IMG/VR virus record: IMGVR_UViG_3300032236_001473 | Coordinates: 1-25,586 of that record | Reading direction: 5' to 3' (one strand) | DNA from: a virus | Length of the DNA stretch: 25,586 nucleotides | Part shown: in pieces, positions 16,271-24,041 of the stretch | How the letters are laid out: every line of letters starts with the position of its first letter | How positions within the stretch are numbered: position 1 is the stretch's first letter | Program-made: the position numbers and the translations under genes | The notes under the pieces: model-generated | Told to the model about the DNA's origin: nothing | The model's input: only the letters and a program-made list of their open reading frames with translations | Databases searched by the model: none

Positions 16271-16577
16271 GCGTGGGGAAATAAAACGTGATGGAGCAAA
16301 AGCTCAAAAGAATTCTGGACGTGGAGATTATCAAAAAGGTGATGCTATCTGGAACGATTTTGTGGTTGATTATAAAGAGTACTCAAAGTCAATTTCCATT
16401 AGTAAGGAAATATGGGCAAAGATTTGCACGGATACTTTTAAGGTCAGCAGGGATAAATATCCAGTTCTTAAATTAATTTTAGGCGATGAAGGTGCTAAAA
16501 CTAGATTAGCAGTAATCGAATGGGCGTTGTTAGAACAATTAATAGAATGTTGGGAGAAAGAAAATGGGAAAGCATAG
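16263..16577 (+). CDS. Putative PD-(D/E)XK-type nuclease, small
   Basis: 104 residues, TTG start with GGAA upstream. After a basic stretch (KRDGAKAQKNSGRG) comes KGDAIWNDFVVDYKEYSKS: D25, D34 and K36 could form the D...(D/E)-x-K active site of restriction-like nucleases, seen in phage Holliday junction resolvases and VRR-type nucleases. The following helix and strand (EIWAKICTDTF, PVLKLIL) fit the fold. It is next to recA, which suits processing of recombination intermediates. Second-line alternative: a DNA-binding protein that lost activity. I cannot confirm catalysis. Confidence 0.5.
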   Translation: MTERGEIKRDGAKAQKNSGRGDYQKGDAIWNDFVVDYKEYSKSISISKEIWAKICTDTFKVSRDKYPVLKLILGDEGAKTRLAVIEWALLEQLIECWEKENGKA

Positions 16578-16713
16578 AGGATCACATCCGTTTAATGATA
16601 TACAAATAAAAGACGGTAATATTGTAAAGCTTCGTAAAGATGGAACAATTAAAGCAATAATTGGACCTTATATTGTAAAGCATACAAAGCAACTACCTAA
16701 GAAGAATAAGTAG
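16564..16713 (+). CDS. Small basic 49-residue protein
   Basis: 49 residues, starting in the final codons of the nuclease-like gene with GGGAGA about eight bases upstream. The sequence is strongly basic (MGKHRGSHPFNDI; DGNIVKLRKDGTIKAIIG; HTKQLPKKNK) and could form a small beta hairpin pair around VKLRKDGTIKAII. It ends seven bases before the next ATG, so it fills the gap and is likely real. Function unknown; charge suggests nucleic acid contact. Confidence 0.55.
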   Translation: MGKHRGSHPFNDIQIKDGNIVKLRKDGTIKAIIGPYIVKHTKQLPKKNK

Positions 16714-16720
16714 GTTTAAA

Positions 16721-17050
16721 ATGGCAGAGACAACAACAGTAATAGAACAAATAAGTCAAATAACAGAATTTAATGATATGTCTGAGTTTATGAATGATAA
16801 AGACTTAGATGCTGCACTTGACTTAATCATTAAATTAATTACAAAACCAGATGTTCCATCTGCCAAAGCACCATCACTTATAGTTCAACTACAAGCTATT
16901 AGTGCAAAGTTTGCTATGCAAGCTAGATACTATACGACTTTTGAAAAAGGCGGAGACGCTTCAAAGAAAAAAAACACATACTACACAGCAGCAGACACAA
17001 TAGACAAACTTGTTGATGCCCTGAAATATTCAGCAAGATTTGGAGCATAA
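16721..17050 (+). CDS. Helical unknown protein upstream of the Cas4-like nuclease
   Basis: 109 residues with TAGG six bases before the ATG. It is mostly helical: residues 5-27, 30-43 (AALDLIIKLITK) and 49-70 (LIVQLQAISAKFAMQARYYTTF), then a basic turn (GGDASKKKNTYY) and a final helix (IDKLVDALKYSARFGA). No cysteines or catalytic motif. Its end holds GGAG, the ribosome site for the next gene's TTG, so the two are translated together. It may partner that nuclease; unproved. Confidence 0.6.
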   Translation: MAETTTVIEQISQITEFNDMSEFMNDKDLDAALDLIIKLITKPDVPSAKAPSLIVQLQAISAKFAMQARYYTTFEKGGDASKKKNTYYTAADTIDKLVDALKYSARFGA

Positions 17051-17830
17051 TTGGGATCTATATCCACACTTAAGTTAAAAAAGAAAGATGGGTTCGACCC
17101 AGTAAAGTTTGCATCAGAGTTTGAAGAAACATATGAAAGTAAAGCAGGCTTTACACAGAAAAATACATTCTCACCCAGCACATTAGGCTATGGTCACGGT
17201 AACTGTGCTAGATACTGGTTCATAGCATTTAATGGTGCGGACTTTAAAGATACTGCCAAACCACAAGCTAAAGCTGCTATGGAAAATGGTAACTTTGTTC
17301 ATGATAGATTGCAAGAGCGTATGAGTAAAATGCATAAATCTTATAAAGTTATTGCTCATGAAGTTGAAACAACTTATGACAATCCACCAATCAGAGGTTT
17401 TCTTGATACTCTTATTCAAGATATGGACAATGATCAAATTGTTCCAATTGAAATTAAATCTGCAAAAGATGCTCAACACAACATAAAAGCAATAAGCAAA
17501 GAGCCATCAGATAATCATAGAATTCAACTATTGACATATATGAAAATCTGGGGATATAAAGAAGGTTGCTTTATGTATGAAAATAAAGATGATCAAACTT
17601 TAGTATTTATTCCAATTCAAATGGATGCAAAAAATCAAGAATTAATTGAATATGTATTTGATTGGTTGCGTGGAGTAAAGCAATTGCATATTGATGAAAC
17701 ATTGCCAAACAGAGCATTTACAAAATCTACTTGGGCATGTAAAGGTTGTCCAGTATTTGATGCATGCTGGAAAGACATGAAAGATAAAGAAGGGGAAGTT
17801 CAGTATCCTGCAATGGAGGTTAAGATATGA
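17051..17830 (+). CDS. Cas4/AddB-like PD-(D/E)XK exonuclease with Fe-S cysteines
   Basis: 259 residues. The TTG start follows the previous stop directly and has GGAG with a five-base gap, so it is well supported. The nuclease core has H84, D119 (GFLDTLI), E134-x-K136 (PIEIKSAK) and Q159 with Y163 (HRIQLLTYMKI). Four cysteines, C52 and C230, C233, C239 (CKGCPVFDAC), match the split iron-sulphur site of Cas4 and AddB. Such proteins resect DNA ends in recombination and repair. In phages they usually stand alone, without CRISPR genes, as here; no array or other Cas gene was seen. With RecA and the resolvase candidates it forms a DNA end-processing set. Confidence 0.85.
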   Translation: MGSISTLKLKKKDGFDPVKFASEFEETYESKAGFTQKNTFSPSTLGYGHGNCARYWFIAFNGADFKDTAKPQAKAAMENGNFVHDRLQERMSKMHKSYKVIAHEVETTYDNPPIRGFLDTLIQDMDNDQIVPIEIKSAKDAQHNIKAISKEPSDNHRIQLLTYMKIWGYKEGCFMYENKDDQTLVFIPIQMDAKNQELIEYVFDWLRGVKQLHIDETLPNRAFTKSTWACKGCPVFDACWKDMKDKEGEVQYPAMEVKI

Positions 17831-18552
17831 TAACTCTTAGCAAAAAAGCAATTGTATTTACAGCTTTTGATCGTGTAGATTATTTAAAACAAACTCTTGA
17901 ATCATGGTCAAAAGTTAGATCAATTCAAGAATATGACATTTATTTTAAAGTTGAACCATCTGATAGAACAGATGAAGTTTGTGACATTATTAATGATTTT
18001 GCAGAAAAAATTGGTAACATTATAAATGTTAATATAAATAATAAAGTTATGGGATGTGCTGCAAATACATGGTTTGCACTTGATAAAACATTTGAAGAAT
18101 ATGAATTTGTAATACTTGCCGAAGATGACATTATGGTATCAGAAGATGTTTGTGAATACTTTAACTATTTAGAAAATAAATATAGAGATGATCTTTCTGT
18201 AGGAACTATATCTGCATCAGGAGAAAGACCAGAATTTGATCCCTCAAAAGTTTTAAGAGTATCAGGATTTCAAGGATTAATTTGGGGAACATGGAGAAAT
18301 GTTTGGCTAAATTACTTTAAGGATACTTGGGATTGGAACTATTCAAGTGGTAACGGCGGACCTTCTGGTTGGGATTGGAACTTAAATCTTAGAGTTATGC
18401 CAAGAAATCATCTATTCTGTATTGTTCCGCATACAGCAAGATCATTGCATATTGGTGTAAATGGATTACATTCAAATGAAGAAATATTTGATGGCACACA
18501 AACTAAATCTTTTAAAAATGATTATCAATGGGAAGAGCTGATAGAAGTATGA
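17827..18552 (+). CDS. Glycosyltransferase, GT-A type
   Basis: 241 residues; GGAGG lies just before the ATG, which overlaps the previous stop. The N-terminus (KKAIVFTAFDRVDYLKQTLESW) is the usual nucleotide-sugar-binding start of GT-A enzymes, and EDD at 99-101 (VILAEDDIMVSED) is the metal-binding acidic motif. Trp/Gly-rich stretches (FQGLIWGTWRNVWL, GPSGWDWNLNL) may shape the acceptor site. No membrane segment, so it is cytosolic. It transfers a sugar from an NDP-sugar; the acceptor may be phage DNA, a virion protein or a host glycan. An epimerase/dehydratase that could make the sugar lies at 24060-25088. Donor and acceptor cannot be read from sequence. Confidence 0.75.
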   Translation: MITLSKKAIVFTAFDRVDYLKQTLESWSKVRSIQEYDIYFKVEPSDRTDEVCDIINDFAEKIGNIINVNINNKVMGCAANTWFALDKTFEEYEFVILAEDDIMVSEDVCEYFNYLENKYRDDLSVGTISASGERPEFDPSKVLRVSGFQGLIWGTWRNVWLNYFKDTWDWNYSSGNGGPSGWDWNLNLRVMPRNHLFCIVPHTARSLHIGVNGLHSNEEIFDGTQTKSFKNDYQWEELIEV

Positions 18553-18842
18553 TATGTGCTTATGAAGATTGTCAAGGGCCAAATACATTTGAGCCTAAAA
18601 CTCATAATCAAAAATATTGTTCTGACGAATGTTGTCGAATTGCAACCAATTTAAAAATTAAACAAAAGTATCAAGCTAAAAAAGATAGATTAGCTGGTAA
18701 AAAAAGAATTTGTAGCAATAAAGGCTGTAATCAAGAATTAACAATGTATAACGAAGATGATGTATGTTATGGGTGCCATGCTGATGTTAAAGAAAAAGAA
18801 AGACAATCTTTGTTAGGTATGCTCAATGGCTCATCTAAGTGA
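18549..18842 (+). CDS. Small protein with two zinc sites
   Basis: 97 residues. I prefer ATG 18549, an ATGA overlap with the transferase stop, over the in-frame ATG at 18528. The first site has C3, C8, C24 and C28 (HNQKYCSDECCR), a pattern like FCS or MYM-type fingers. The second has C55, C60, C73 and C76 (RICSNKGCNQELTMYNEDDVCYGC). A basic helix joins them (IKQKYQAKKDRLAGKKR). This looks like a DNA- or protein-binding adapter. It ends 17 bases into the resolvase gene, so the two are co-translated. Confidence 0.65.
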   Translation: MICAYEDCQGPNTFEPKTHNQKYCSDECCRIATNLKIKQKYQAKKDRLAGKKRICSNKGCNQELTMYNEDDVCYGCHADVKEKERQSLLGMLNGSSK

Positions 18843-19392
18843 TCTTGTAAAAAGCCGTCCAAAAAAGATTTTAGGCGTAGATGCAAGTACAAATAGTTTT
18901 GCTTTTTGTATTATTGATAACGGCAAAGCTACAAGTTGGGGAGAAATTAACTTTACAGGAACCAATATTTATGATAGAATTATAGATGCAAAGAAAAAGA
19001 TTCGTGCCCTAAAAGCTTCGGGTCAATTAGATGTAAATTTAATTGCACTTGAAGCAGCAGTAATGGTTAAATCAGCTGCTACAGGACTTAAAATGGCTTA
19101 CGTCTTTGGAGCAATTTTGGGGGAACTTATAGATGAGCAACTTGAGGTACTTGAAGTCCATCCTATTGAATGGCAGAGCTTCCTTGGTAACAAGAACTTT
19201 ACTAAAGCTGAGAAACTCAGAGTTAAAGAAGAGCACCCAGGAAAATCAGAATCCTGGATCAAAAACAAAATAAGGGAAATGCGTAAGCAAAAAACTATAG
19301 ACTTTGTTAAATCTATTGGAGTAAATACAGATAACAACAATGTCTCGGATGCAGCGGGAATCGCTTGGTTTGCTTATAACAAAACAAAATGA
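18826..19392 (+). CDS. RuvC-like Holliday junction resolvase
   Basis: 188 residues; AGGT sits seven bases before the ATG. RNase-H-fold acidic residues are visible: D19 in LGVDASTNSFAF, E76 in LIALEAAV and D175 in VSDAAGIAWFAY. The Gly-rich first strand and the 'S-D-A-x-G-I-A' end are characteristic of RuvC and related phage resolvases. It should cut four-way DNA junctions and branched replication products before packaging. The protein is slightly longer than E. coli RuvC (173 residues), with a basic middle insertion (FTKAEKLRVKEEHPGK). It precedes the terminase genes. Confidence 0.8.
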   Translation: MAHLSDLVKSRPKKILGVDASTNSFAFCIIDNGKATSWGEINFTGTNIYDRIIDAKKKIRALKASGQLDVNLIALEAAVMVKSAATGLKMAYVFGAILGELIDEQLEVLEVHPIEWQSFLGNKNFTKAEKLRVKEEHPGKSESWIKNKIREMRKQKTIDFVKSIGVNTDNNNVSDAAGIAWFAYNKTK

Positions 19393-19538
19393 GTAAATTA
19401 TATGAATCTAAAGAATGGCTTTACAAACGTTACATTGTTGAACGTAAAGATATTAACACTCTTGCAAAAGAAGCAGGATGTAGTCATATGACAATTATTC
19501 GTTATTTAGAAAAGTTTGGAATTACAAAAAGGAGATAA
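19389..19538 (+). CDS. 49-residue helix-turn-helix protein
   Basis: 49 residues, ATG overlapping the resolvase stop (ATGA). WLYKRYIVERKDINTLAKEA, then GCSHMTIIRYLEKFGI, is a textbook HTH: helix, 'D-I-x-x-L-A-x-E-A-G-x-S' turn, recognition helix 'T-I-I-R-Y-L'. The layout fits homeodomain-like helices found at the start of small terminase subunits, resolvases and HNH nucleases. Here it stands alone and could be a stand-alone DNA-binding protein or a detached domain. Its last codons contain the AGGAG site for the next gene. Confidence 0.7.
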   Translation: MSKLYESKEWLYKRYIVERKDINTLAKEAGCSHMTIIRYLEKFGITKRR

Positions 19539-19539
19539 C

Positions 19540-19713
19540 ATGCCTACTTATGAATATGCATGTATTGAATGCGATGAGTCGCAAGAGGTGGTAAGAGGGT
19601 TTAACGATCCAGAAGTTACGCCAGTATGTTCAAGAGAACATACGATGGTAAGAGTTTTTAACACATTTGGCATCCAATTTAAGGGTGGCGGATTTTACAG
19701 CACTGGAGGATAA
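19540..19713 (+). CDS. FmdB-like zinc-ribbon protein
   Basis: 57 residues from ATG 19540, chosen because AGGAG (19530-19534) precedes it by five bases; an upstream in-frame TTG lies before that site. It has the FmdB-type start MPTYEYACIECDESQEV, with C8-x2-C11 and then C30 and H34, which hold one zinc ion. The Gly-rich end (FKGGGFYSTGG) is typical of the family, whose name comes from a gene of methylotrophs but whose role in phages is unknown. It ends two bases before the next ATG, in the packaging gene block. Confidence 0.75.
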   Translation: MPTYEYACIECDESQEVVRGFNDPEVTPVCSREHTMVRVFNTFGIQFKGGGFYSTGG

Positions 19714-19714
19714 C

Positions 19715-20239
19715 ATGGATAATGTTGTAGAGATAGCAGATCATTTTGAGCAAATGAATAAAGTTGTTGCTGAATTTATTAAAGGCAATAATGTAAATCA
19801 AATTGCTAAATCATTTCAACTAAAGCCTATGCAGGTAAATCAAATGCTAGAAAATTGGCGTGATTTAATGCAGGGAGATGCTGGTATCAGTGAAAGAGCA
19901 AGAGAAGCATTGGGTGCTGCTGATCAACATTATTCTATGATCATTAAAGAAGGCTGGAATACTGTAGAGCAAGCAAATGAACAAGATGCTTTAAATGTTA
20001 AAGCTCAAACTTTAAAACTTATTGCAGATGTTGAAAGCAAAAGAATTGATATGCTTCAAAAAGCGGGAGTGCTTGAAAGAAATGATATGGCTGACAGCAT
20101 TCTTGAAACAGAACGTAAACAAGAAATACTAGTAGGAATACTTAGAGATGTAACCTCATCTTGTCCTACATGTAAACAAGAGGTTGCACGTAGATTGTCT
20201 GAAGTAACTAATAAGGTAGAGGTAATATCAGTTGACTGA
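19715..20239 (+). CDS. Probable terminase small subunit
   Basis: 174 residues from ATG 19715; GGAGG (19706-19710) is four bases upstream, so an earlier TTG at 19667 is rejected. The first third has a helix-turn-helix (VAEFIKGNNVNQIAKSFQLKPMQVNQMLENW in two pieces, about residues 18-48). A long helical part follows, then a C-terminal CPTC pair (SSCPTCKQEVARRLSEV) that may bind zinc. The gene directly precedes the large subunit and overlaps it by eight bases, the usual order. It would recognise phage DNA for packaging. HTH plus oligomerising helices fit, but the family is not certain. Confidence 0.65.
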   Translation: MDNVVEIADHFEQMNKVVAEFIKGNNVNQIAKSFQLKPMQVNQMLENWRDLMQGDAGISERAREALGAADQHYSMIIKEGWNTVEQANEQDALNVKAQTLKLIADVESKRIDMLQKAGVLERNDMADSILETERKQEILVGILRDVTSSCPTCKQEVARRLSEVTNKVEVISVD

Positions 20240-22076
20240 TTTTAGTGATTTTTTAGGTGCACTTGAAGAAGATGCATTTGAAGAACGCCCAATAGATATT
20301 GAAGAGTTTGTAACATCAAGAGATTACCTTGGCCTTCCTCCATTGTCTGAATATCAATATACAATGATTAAGGCTTCAACTCAAATCTATAAAAAAGAAA
20401 CTTTAGTTAAGCTTTATGGAGAATTAGAAGGCGAAAAACGTTGGAATCAAACTTGTAATGAAGTTATATTTCAATTAGGTAAAGGTTCTGGAAAAGACTA
20501 CACATCTACTATTGCTTGTGCTTATGTTGTTTATTTATTGCTATGTCTTAAAGATCCCGCAAGATATTATGGTAAGCCTCCAGGCGATTCTATTGATATC
20601 ATTAACGTAGCTATTAACGCTATTCAAGCACAACAGGTTTTCTTTAAAGGATTTAAAAATCGCATTACCAGATGTCGTTGGTTTGATGGAAAATACGAAG
20701 CAAAAATGGGAAGTATTGTATTTGATAAAAGCATTACAGTTCACTCAGGTCACTCACAAAGAGAATCTTGGGAAGGATACAACCTTTTATTTGCTGTGCT
20801 TGATGAAATTTCAGGCTTTGATCTAGACTCTACAAGCGGTAATGAACAGGCTAAAACTGCTGCTGCTATTTATAAGATGTTTAGAGGTTCTGTTGACTCA
20901 CGTTTTCCACAGTTTGGAAAAGTAATTCTTCTTTCATTCCCACGTTTTAAAAATGACTATATTCAGCAAAGATATAATGAAGTCGTGGCGGAAAAAGAAA
21001 TTGTTATTCGCAAGCATACATTTAAAGTTGATGAAGATTTGCCAGATGGTACAGAAGGTAATGAATTTGAAATTGAATGGGAAGAAGACCATATTATCAA
21101 TTACAATGTACCTAGAGTATTTGCATTAAAACGCCCCACTTGGGAAATTAACCCAACAATTAAAATTGAAGATTTAGCAATGAATTTTTATTCAGATCCA
21201 ATTGATGCCCTATCTCGCTTTGCATGCATGCCTCCCGAATCTATTGATGCTCTTTTCCATTCCCGTGAAAAAGTAGAAAAAGCATTTAGCAATTTAAATA
21301 TTGCATTAGATGATAGCAATTCATTTAAAGATTGGTTTATTCCAGATCCAGAAAAACAATATTATGTTCACGTTGACTTAGCTTTAAAACATGACCATTG
21401 TGCTGTTACAATGGCTCACGTTGATAAATGGGTAACAATGAAAATGTCTGGAGCTTATACTGATGCACAACCTTATGTTGTGGTAGATGCTGTAAGATAT
21501 TGGACCCCTACAAGAGAAAAGGTTGTTGATTTTACAGAAGTAAAAAATTATATTATTTCTTTAAAACAAAGAGGGTTTAATGTAAGAAAGGTTACATTTG
21601 ACCGTTGGAACTCTTATGACATGATGGAACAATTAAAATCTTATGGGATGAATTGCGAAGTTCTTTCTGTTGCTAAAAAGCATTATGAAGATATGTTATT
21701 GTCTGTAATGGAAGAAAGAGTGTCTGGACCAAGATTACCTCTTTTAATTGATGAGTTACTTGAATTAAGAATTGTTAAAAAAGATAAAGTTGATCACCCA
21801 AGAAAAGGATCAAAGGATTTGGCTGACGCAACTTGCGGGGCAATTTATAATGCGATAAGCTTAACTCCTAAAGGTGATGGAGAAATCCATATTTATTCAT
21901 ACGATGCATTTGATGAAGATTTAATTTCAGAATCAAAGCCTAAACAAGACAATGTTATTCGAGCACCTAAGAGTAATTATATGCCTGCGGGACTGAGAGA
22001 GTATTTGGGGATAGATGATGACGAAGATAGCCCAAATCCAGACACAGGATTTATTGACAACTTTACCATATTGTAG
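20232..22076 (+). CDS. terL: Terminase large subunit
   Basis: 614 residues, TTG start overlapping the small-subunit gene. The ATPase has Walker A with GKGSGKD at 83-89 and Walker B LLFAVLDE at 185-192. The nuclease domain has D382 (YYVHVDLALKHDH), D419 (VVVDAVRYW), D457 (TFDRWNSYDM) and a late aspartate in KDLADATCG. It powers packaging and cuts the concatemer. Length is usual for this family. The acidic C-terminal tail (DDDEDSPNPDTG) could bind the portal. No portal gene is in the window, so the head genes lie to the right. Confidence 0.93.
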   Translation: MTDFSDFLGALEEDAFEERPIDIEEFVTSRDYLGLPPLSEYQYTMIKASTQIYKKETLVKLYGELEGEKRWNQTCNEVIFQLGKGSGKDYTSTIACAYVVYLLLCLKDPARYYGKPPGDSIDIINVAINAIQAQQVFFKGFKNRITRCRWFDGKYEAKMGSIVFDKSITVHSGHSQRESWEGYNLLFAVLDEISGFDLDSTSGNEQAKTAAAIYKMFRGSVDSRFPQFGKVILLSFPRFKNDYIQQRYNEVVAEKEIVIRKHTFKVDEDLPDGTEGNEFEIEWEEDHIINYNVPRVFALKRPTWEINPTIKIEDLAMNFYSDPIDALSRFACMPPESIDALFHSREKVEKAFSNLNIALDDSNSFKDWFIPDPEKQYYVHVDLALKHDHCAVTMAHVDKWVTMKMSGAYTDAQPYVVVDAVRYWTPTREKVVDFTEVKNYIISLKQRGFNVRKVTFDRWNSYDMMEQLKSYGMNCEVLSVAKKHYEDMLLSVMEERVSGPRLPLLIDELLELRIVKKDKVDHPRKGSKDLADATCGAIYNAISLTPKGDGEIHIYSYDAFDEDLISESKPKQDNVIRAPKSNYMPAGLREYLGIDDDEDSPNPDTGFIDNFTIL

Positions 22077-22082
22077 GATGAG

Positions 22083-22322
22083 ATGAAGTTACTGAAGAGT
22101 AAGAAGCCTGTAATAGATTATGAGCAGCTATATCATGATTCCCAGCAAAAATTAAGCTGGTATATTGAGGCTTTAGAGACAAAACAAATACAATGTGATA
22201 GAATAGAACATGTTGCTTCAGAATTGAAGCAAGAAAATGCAAACTTAAAAAAAGAACTTGCAGCCCTAAAACAGGGACTTTTAGATTTGCCTAAATTATT
22301 AGGTAAAAACCTAGGAAAATAA
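22083..22322 (+). CDS. Small coiled-coil protein
   Basis: 79 residues with AGGA four bases before the ATG. The residues 14-70 form one long helix with heptad spacing (WYIEALETKQIQCDRIEHV, ELKQENANLKKELAALKQG), so it should form a coiled coil. No cysteine pair or membrane segment. It sits between the terminase and the exported-protein gene; its role could be in packaging or head assembly, but nothing proves it. Confidence 0.6.
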   Translation: MKLLKSKKPVIDYEQLYHDSQQKLSWYIEALETKQIQCDRIEHVASELKQENANLKKELAALKQGLLDLPKLLGKNLGK

Positions 22323-22344
22323 ACTAATAAGGAAAAGGAAAAAC

Positions 22345-23997
22345 ATGACAAAAACAAATAAGATCATCTCAATCATTGCTGCAGCTTTGATTGGCACAAT
22401 GGTCACAGGTGCTCCTTCACATGCAGCACCCACAATCGCAAATACCGTTATGTATGATACTACAAACGGAGTACAAGTGGTTGGTGGATTTGCAACACTA
22501 ACATTGTCAACAGATACAAGTACTGTTACAAATGTTGTTGTTTCAGGTGCAGGAAGCGTAGTGCTTGCTGTTGCAGGAACAAATACATCAATCTCAATCC
22601 CAGTACAAACTAACGGTTGGTACCAAGTTACCACTAACGGAACAGGTGCTGGAACATCAACTCTAACACTTACCAGTGCAGCAGTAGGAACAACAACCAT
22701 TACTGCTACACCAGTGCTATCAAATGGAACACAAGGAACTCCAGTTGTTAAGACATTAACATGGACTTCAACAGGATCTCTTCTTCCATCAACTGCATAT
22801 ACAACAGTATATTCAGCATCAGGTTCAACTGCTCCAACTTCTACAACAAATGCTGTAGCAGTAGTTTCACCATTAACAGCAAACCTTCTTGCTGGCAATA
22901 TCAAGGTAGATCTTCGTGATGGCAACAATGTTGCTATTGCAAATGGCACACTTACAGCAACTGTAAGTGGTCCAGGACTTATTGGAATTGGTACAACTCA
23001 AGCTGCTGCAACTGTCGCAGGACGTGCAGTAACTGGAGCATCAGGTGCATATTACATTAACGTATTTGGAGACGGTACTCCAGGAACATCTACAATTACA
23101 ATTTCTAGCGGAACAACAGTTCTTGCTACAAAGACATTTGTATTTTCTGGCGTGGCATCATCATATTCTGCAGTAAACGCTTCAAGTGTTTATAAGGTAG
23201 GAGCAAATGCTTCTGCTGTTGCGGTAACAGTTAAGGATGTTAATGGAAATCTTGTTGCTGATGGAACTACAGTTTATGCAACATCTGATGCAACATCAGT
23301 TGCTACAGTTGCATCTTCTGCAGTAACAGTATCTGGAATTGCTACTTTTGCAATTCAGGGAATTGCAACAGGTACAGCAAATATTACATTTGCTAATGAC
23401 CCAACAACTCCTACAATTGCTACTAAATCAGCAGTAAAGGTTGGCTCATCAACAATTGCATCAGTTGCACTTGCTTTCGATAAGTCTGCATATGTAAATG
23501 GAGAAGCAATTAAGCTAACACTTACAGCAAAGGATTCATCAGGACTTGCAGTCGCTGATGGCACATATGCAAATGTACTTTCTGCAGATTTAATTTCATC
23601 AACACAATTGGGCGGAGCGACATTAGTTGGTTCTGCATCTCCAACTTTTGTTAATGGAGTTGCTACATGGAGCGTCTATGCTCCACTCTCTGCTGGAACA
23701 TTTAGCGTAAATGGAGTATTTGCACTTACAAAGGCTGCCATTACAACATCTGCATCAGTTGCTGATCCAAATGCAACTGCACTTAGCACACTAGTTGCTT
23801 CAATTCAATCACTTAATGATAAGTTGACAGCACAAATTACTGCTCTTAATGCACAAGTTGCATCATTGCAGGCACAGCTTACAGCTTCACAAGCAACAGC
23901 AACAGCTGCTGCTGCACAAGCAAAAGCTGATTACAATAAGTTGGCTGCAGCATGGAACAAGGCTCATCCAACAAAGAAGGTTGCTCTTAAGAAGTAA
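22345..23997 (+). CDS. Exported Ig-like repeat surface protein with C-terminal coiled coil
   Basis: 550 residues; AAGGAA is four bases before the ATG. Residues 1-27 form a Sec signal peptide: basic start (MTKTNK), hydrophobic core (IISIIAAALIGTMV), and an S-H-A cleavage site at 27. The body is Thr/Ser/Ala/Val-rich beta sheet with at least three Ig-like (Big/invasin-like) units, starting near residues 173, 282 and 374; compare VTVKDVNGNLVADGTTV with LTLTAKDSSGLAVADGTY. Residues about 465-535 form a coiled coil (LQAQLTASQATATAAAA), and the end is basic (KKVALKK). I infer secretion to the host surface. Codons differ from the neighbours: about 18 AAG to 3 AAA for Lys. A host-derived envelope gene, or a surface-altering exclusion factor, is possible. 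Confidence 0.75.
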   Translation: MTKTNKIISIIAAALIGTMVTGAPSHAAPTIANTVMYDTTNGVQVVGGFATLTLSTDTSTVTNVVVSGAGSVVLAVAGTNTSISIPVQTNGWYQVTTNGTGAGTSTLTLTSAAVGTTTITATPVLSNGTQGTPVVKTLTWTSTGSLLPSTAYTTVYSASGSTAPTSTTNAVAVVSPLTANLLAGNIKVDLRDGNNVAIANGTLTATVSGPGLIGIGTTQAAATVAGRAVTGASGAYYINVFGDGTPGTSTITISSGTTVLATKTFVFSGVASSYSAVNASSVYKVGANASAVAVTVKDVNGNLVADGTTVYATSDATSVATVASSAVTVSGIATFAIQGIATGTANITFANDPTTPTIATKSAVKVGSSTIASVALAFDKSAYVNGEAIKLTLTAKDSSGLAVADGTYANVLSADLISSTQLGGATLVGSASPTFVNGVATWSVYAPLSAGTFSVNGVFALTKAAITTSASVADPNATALSTLVASIQSLNDKLTAQITALNAQVASLQAQLTASQATATAAAAQAKADYNKLAAAWNKAHPTKKVALKK

Positions 23998-24012
23998 ATC
24001 TTCATAAACTTA

Positions 24013-24041
24013 GGGGATGGGAGAAATCCCATCCCCTTTTT
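24013..24041 (+). terminator. Strong Rho-independent terminator
   Basis: GGGGATGGG (24013-24021), a six-base loop AGAAAT, and CCCATCCCC (24028-24036) make a perfect nine-pair stem followed by TTTTT (24037-24041). It ends the exported-protein gene 15 bases after its stop codon. It is the only clear terminator seen in the window, so that gene is expressed as a separate unit or is strongly limited at its end. Confidence 0.9.

Noticed and set aside
19667-19714. Earlier TTG start for the small terminase
   Set aside because: It overlaps the whole end of the FmdB-like gene and has no ribosome site, while ATG 19715 follows GGAGG.
22290-22303. Inverted repeat CCTAA-ATTA-TTAGG at the end of the coiled-coil gene
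   Set aside because: A short AT-rich stem inside coding sequence with no T run after it, easily due to chance.
22311-22949. A 212-residue open frame on the minus strand opposite the exported-protein gene
   Set aside because: It is a mirror of the Ala/Thr/Val-rich repeat coding sequence. It has no ribosome site, the composition is that of a shadow frame, and the plus strand holds a clear gene with signal peptide and terminator.
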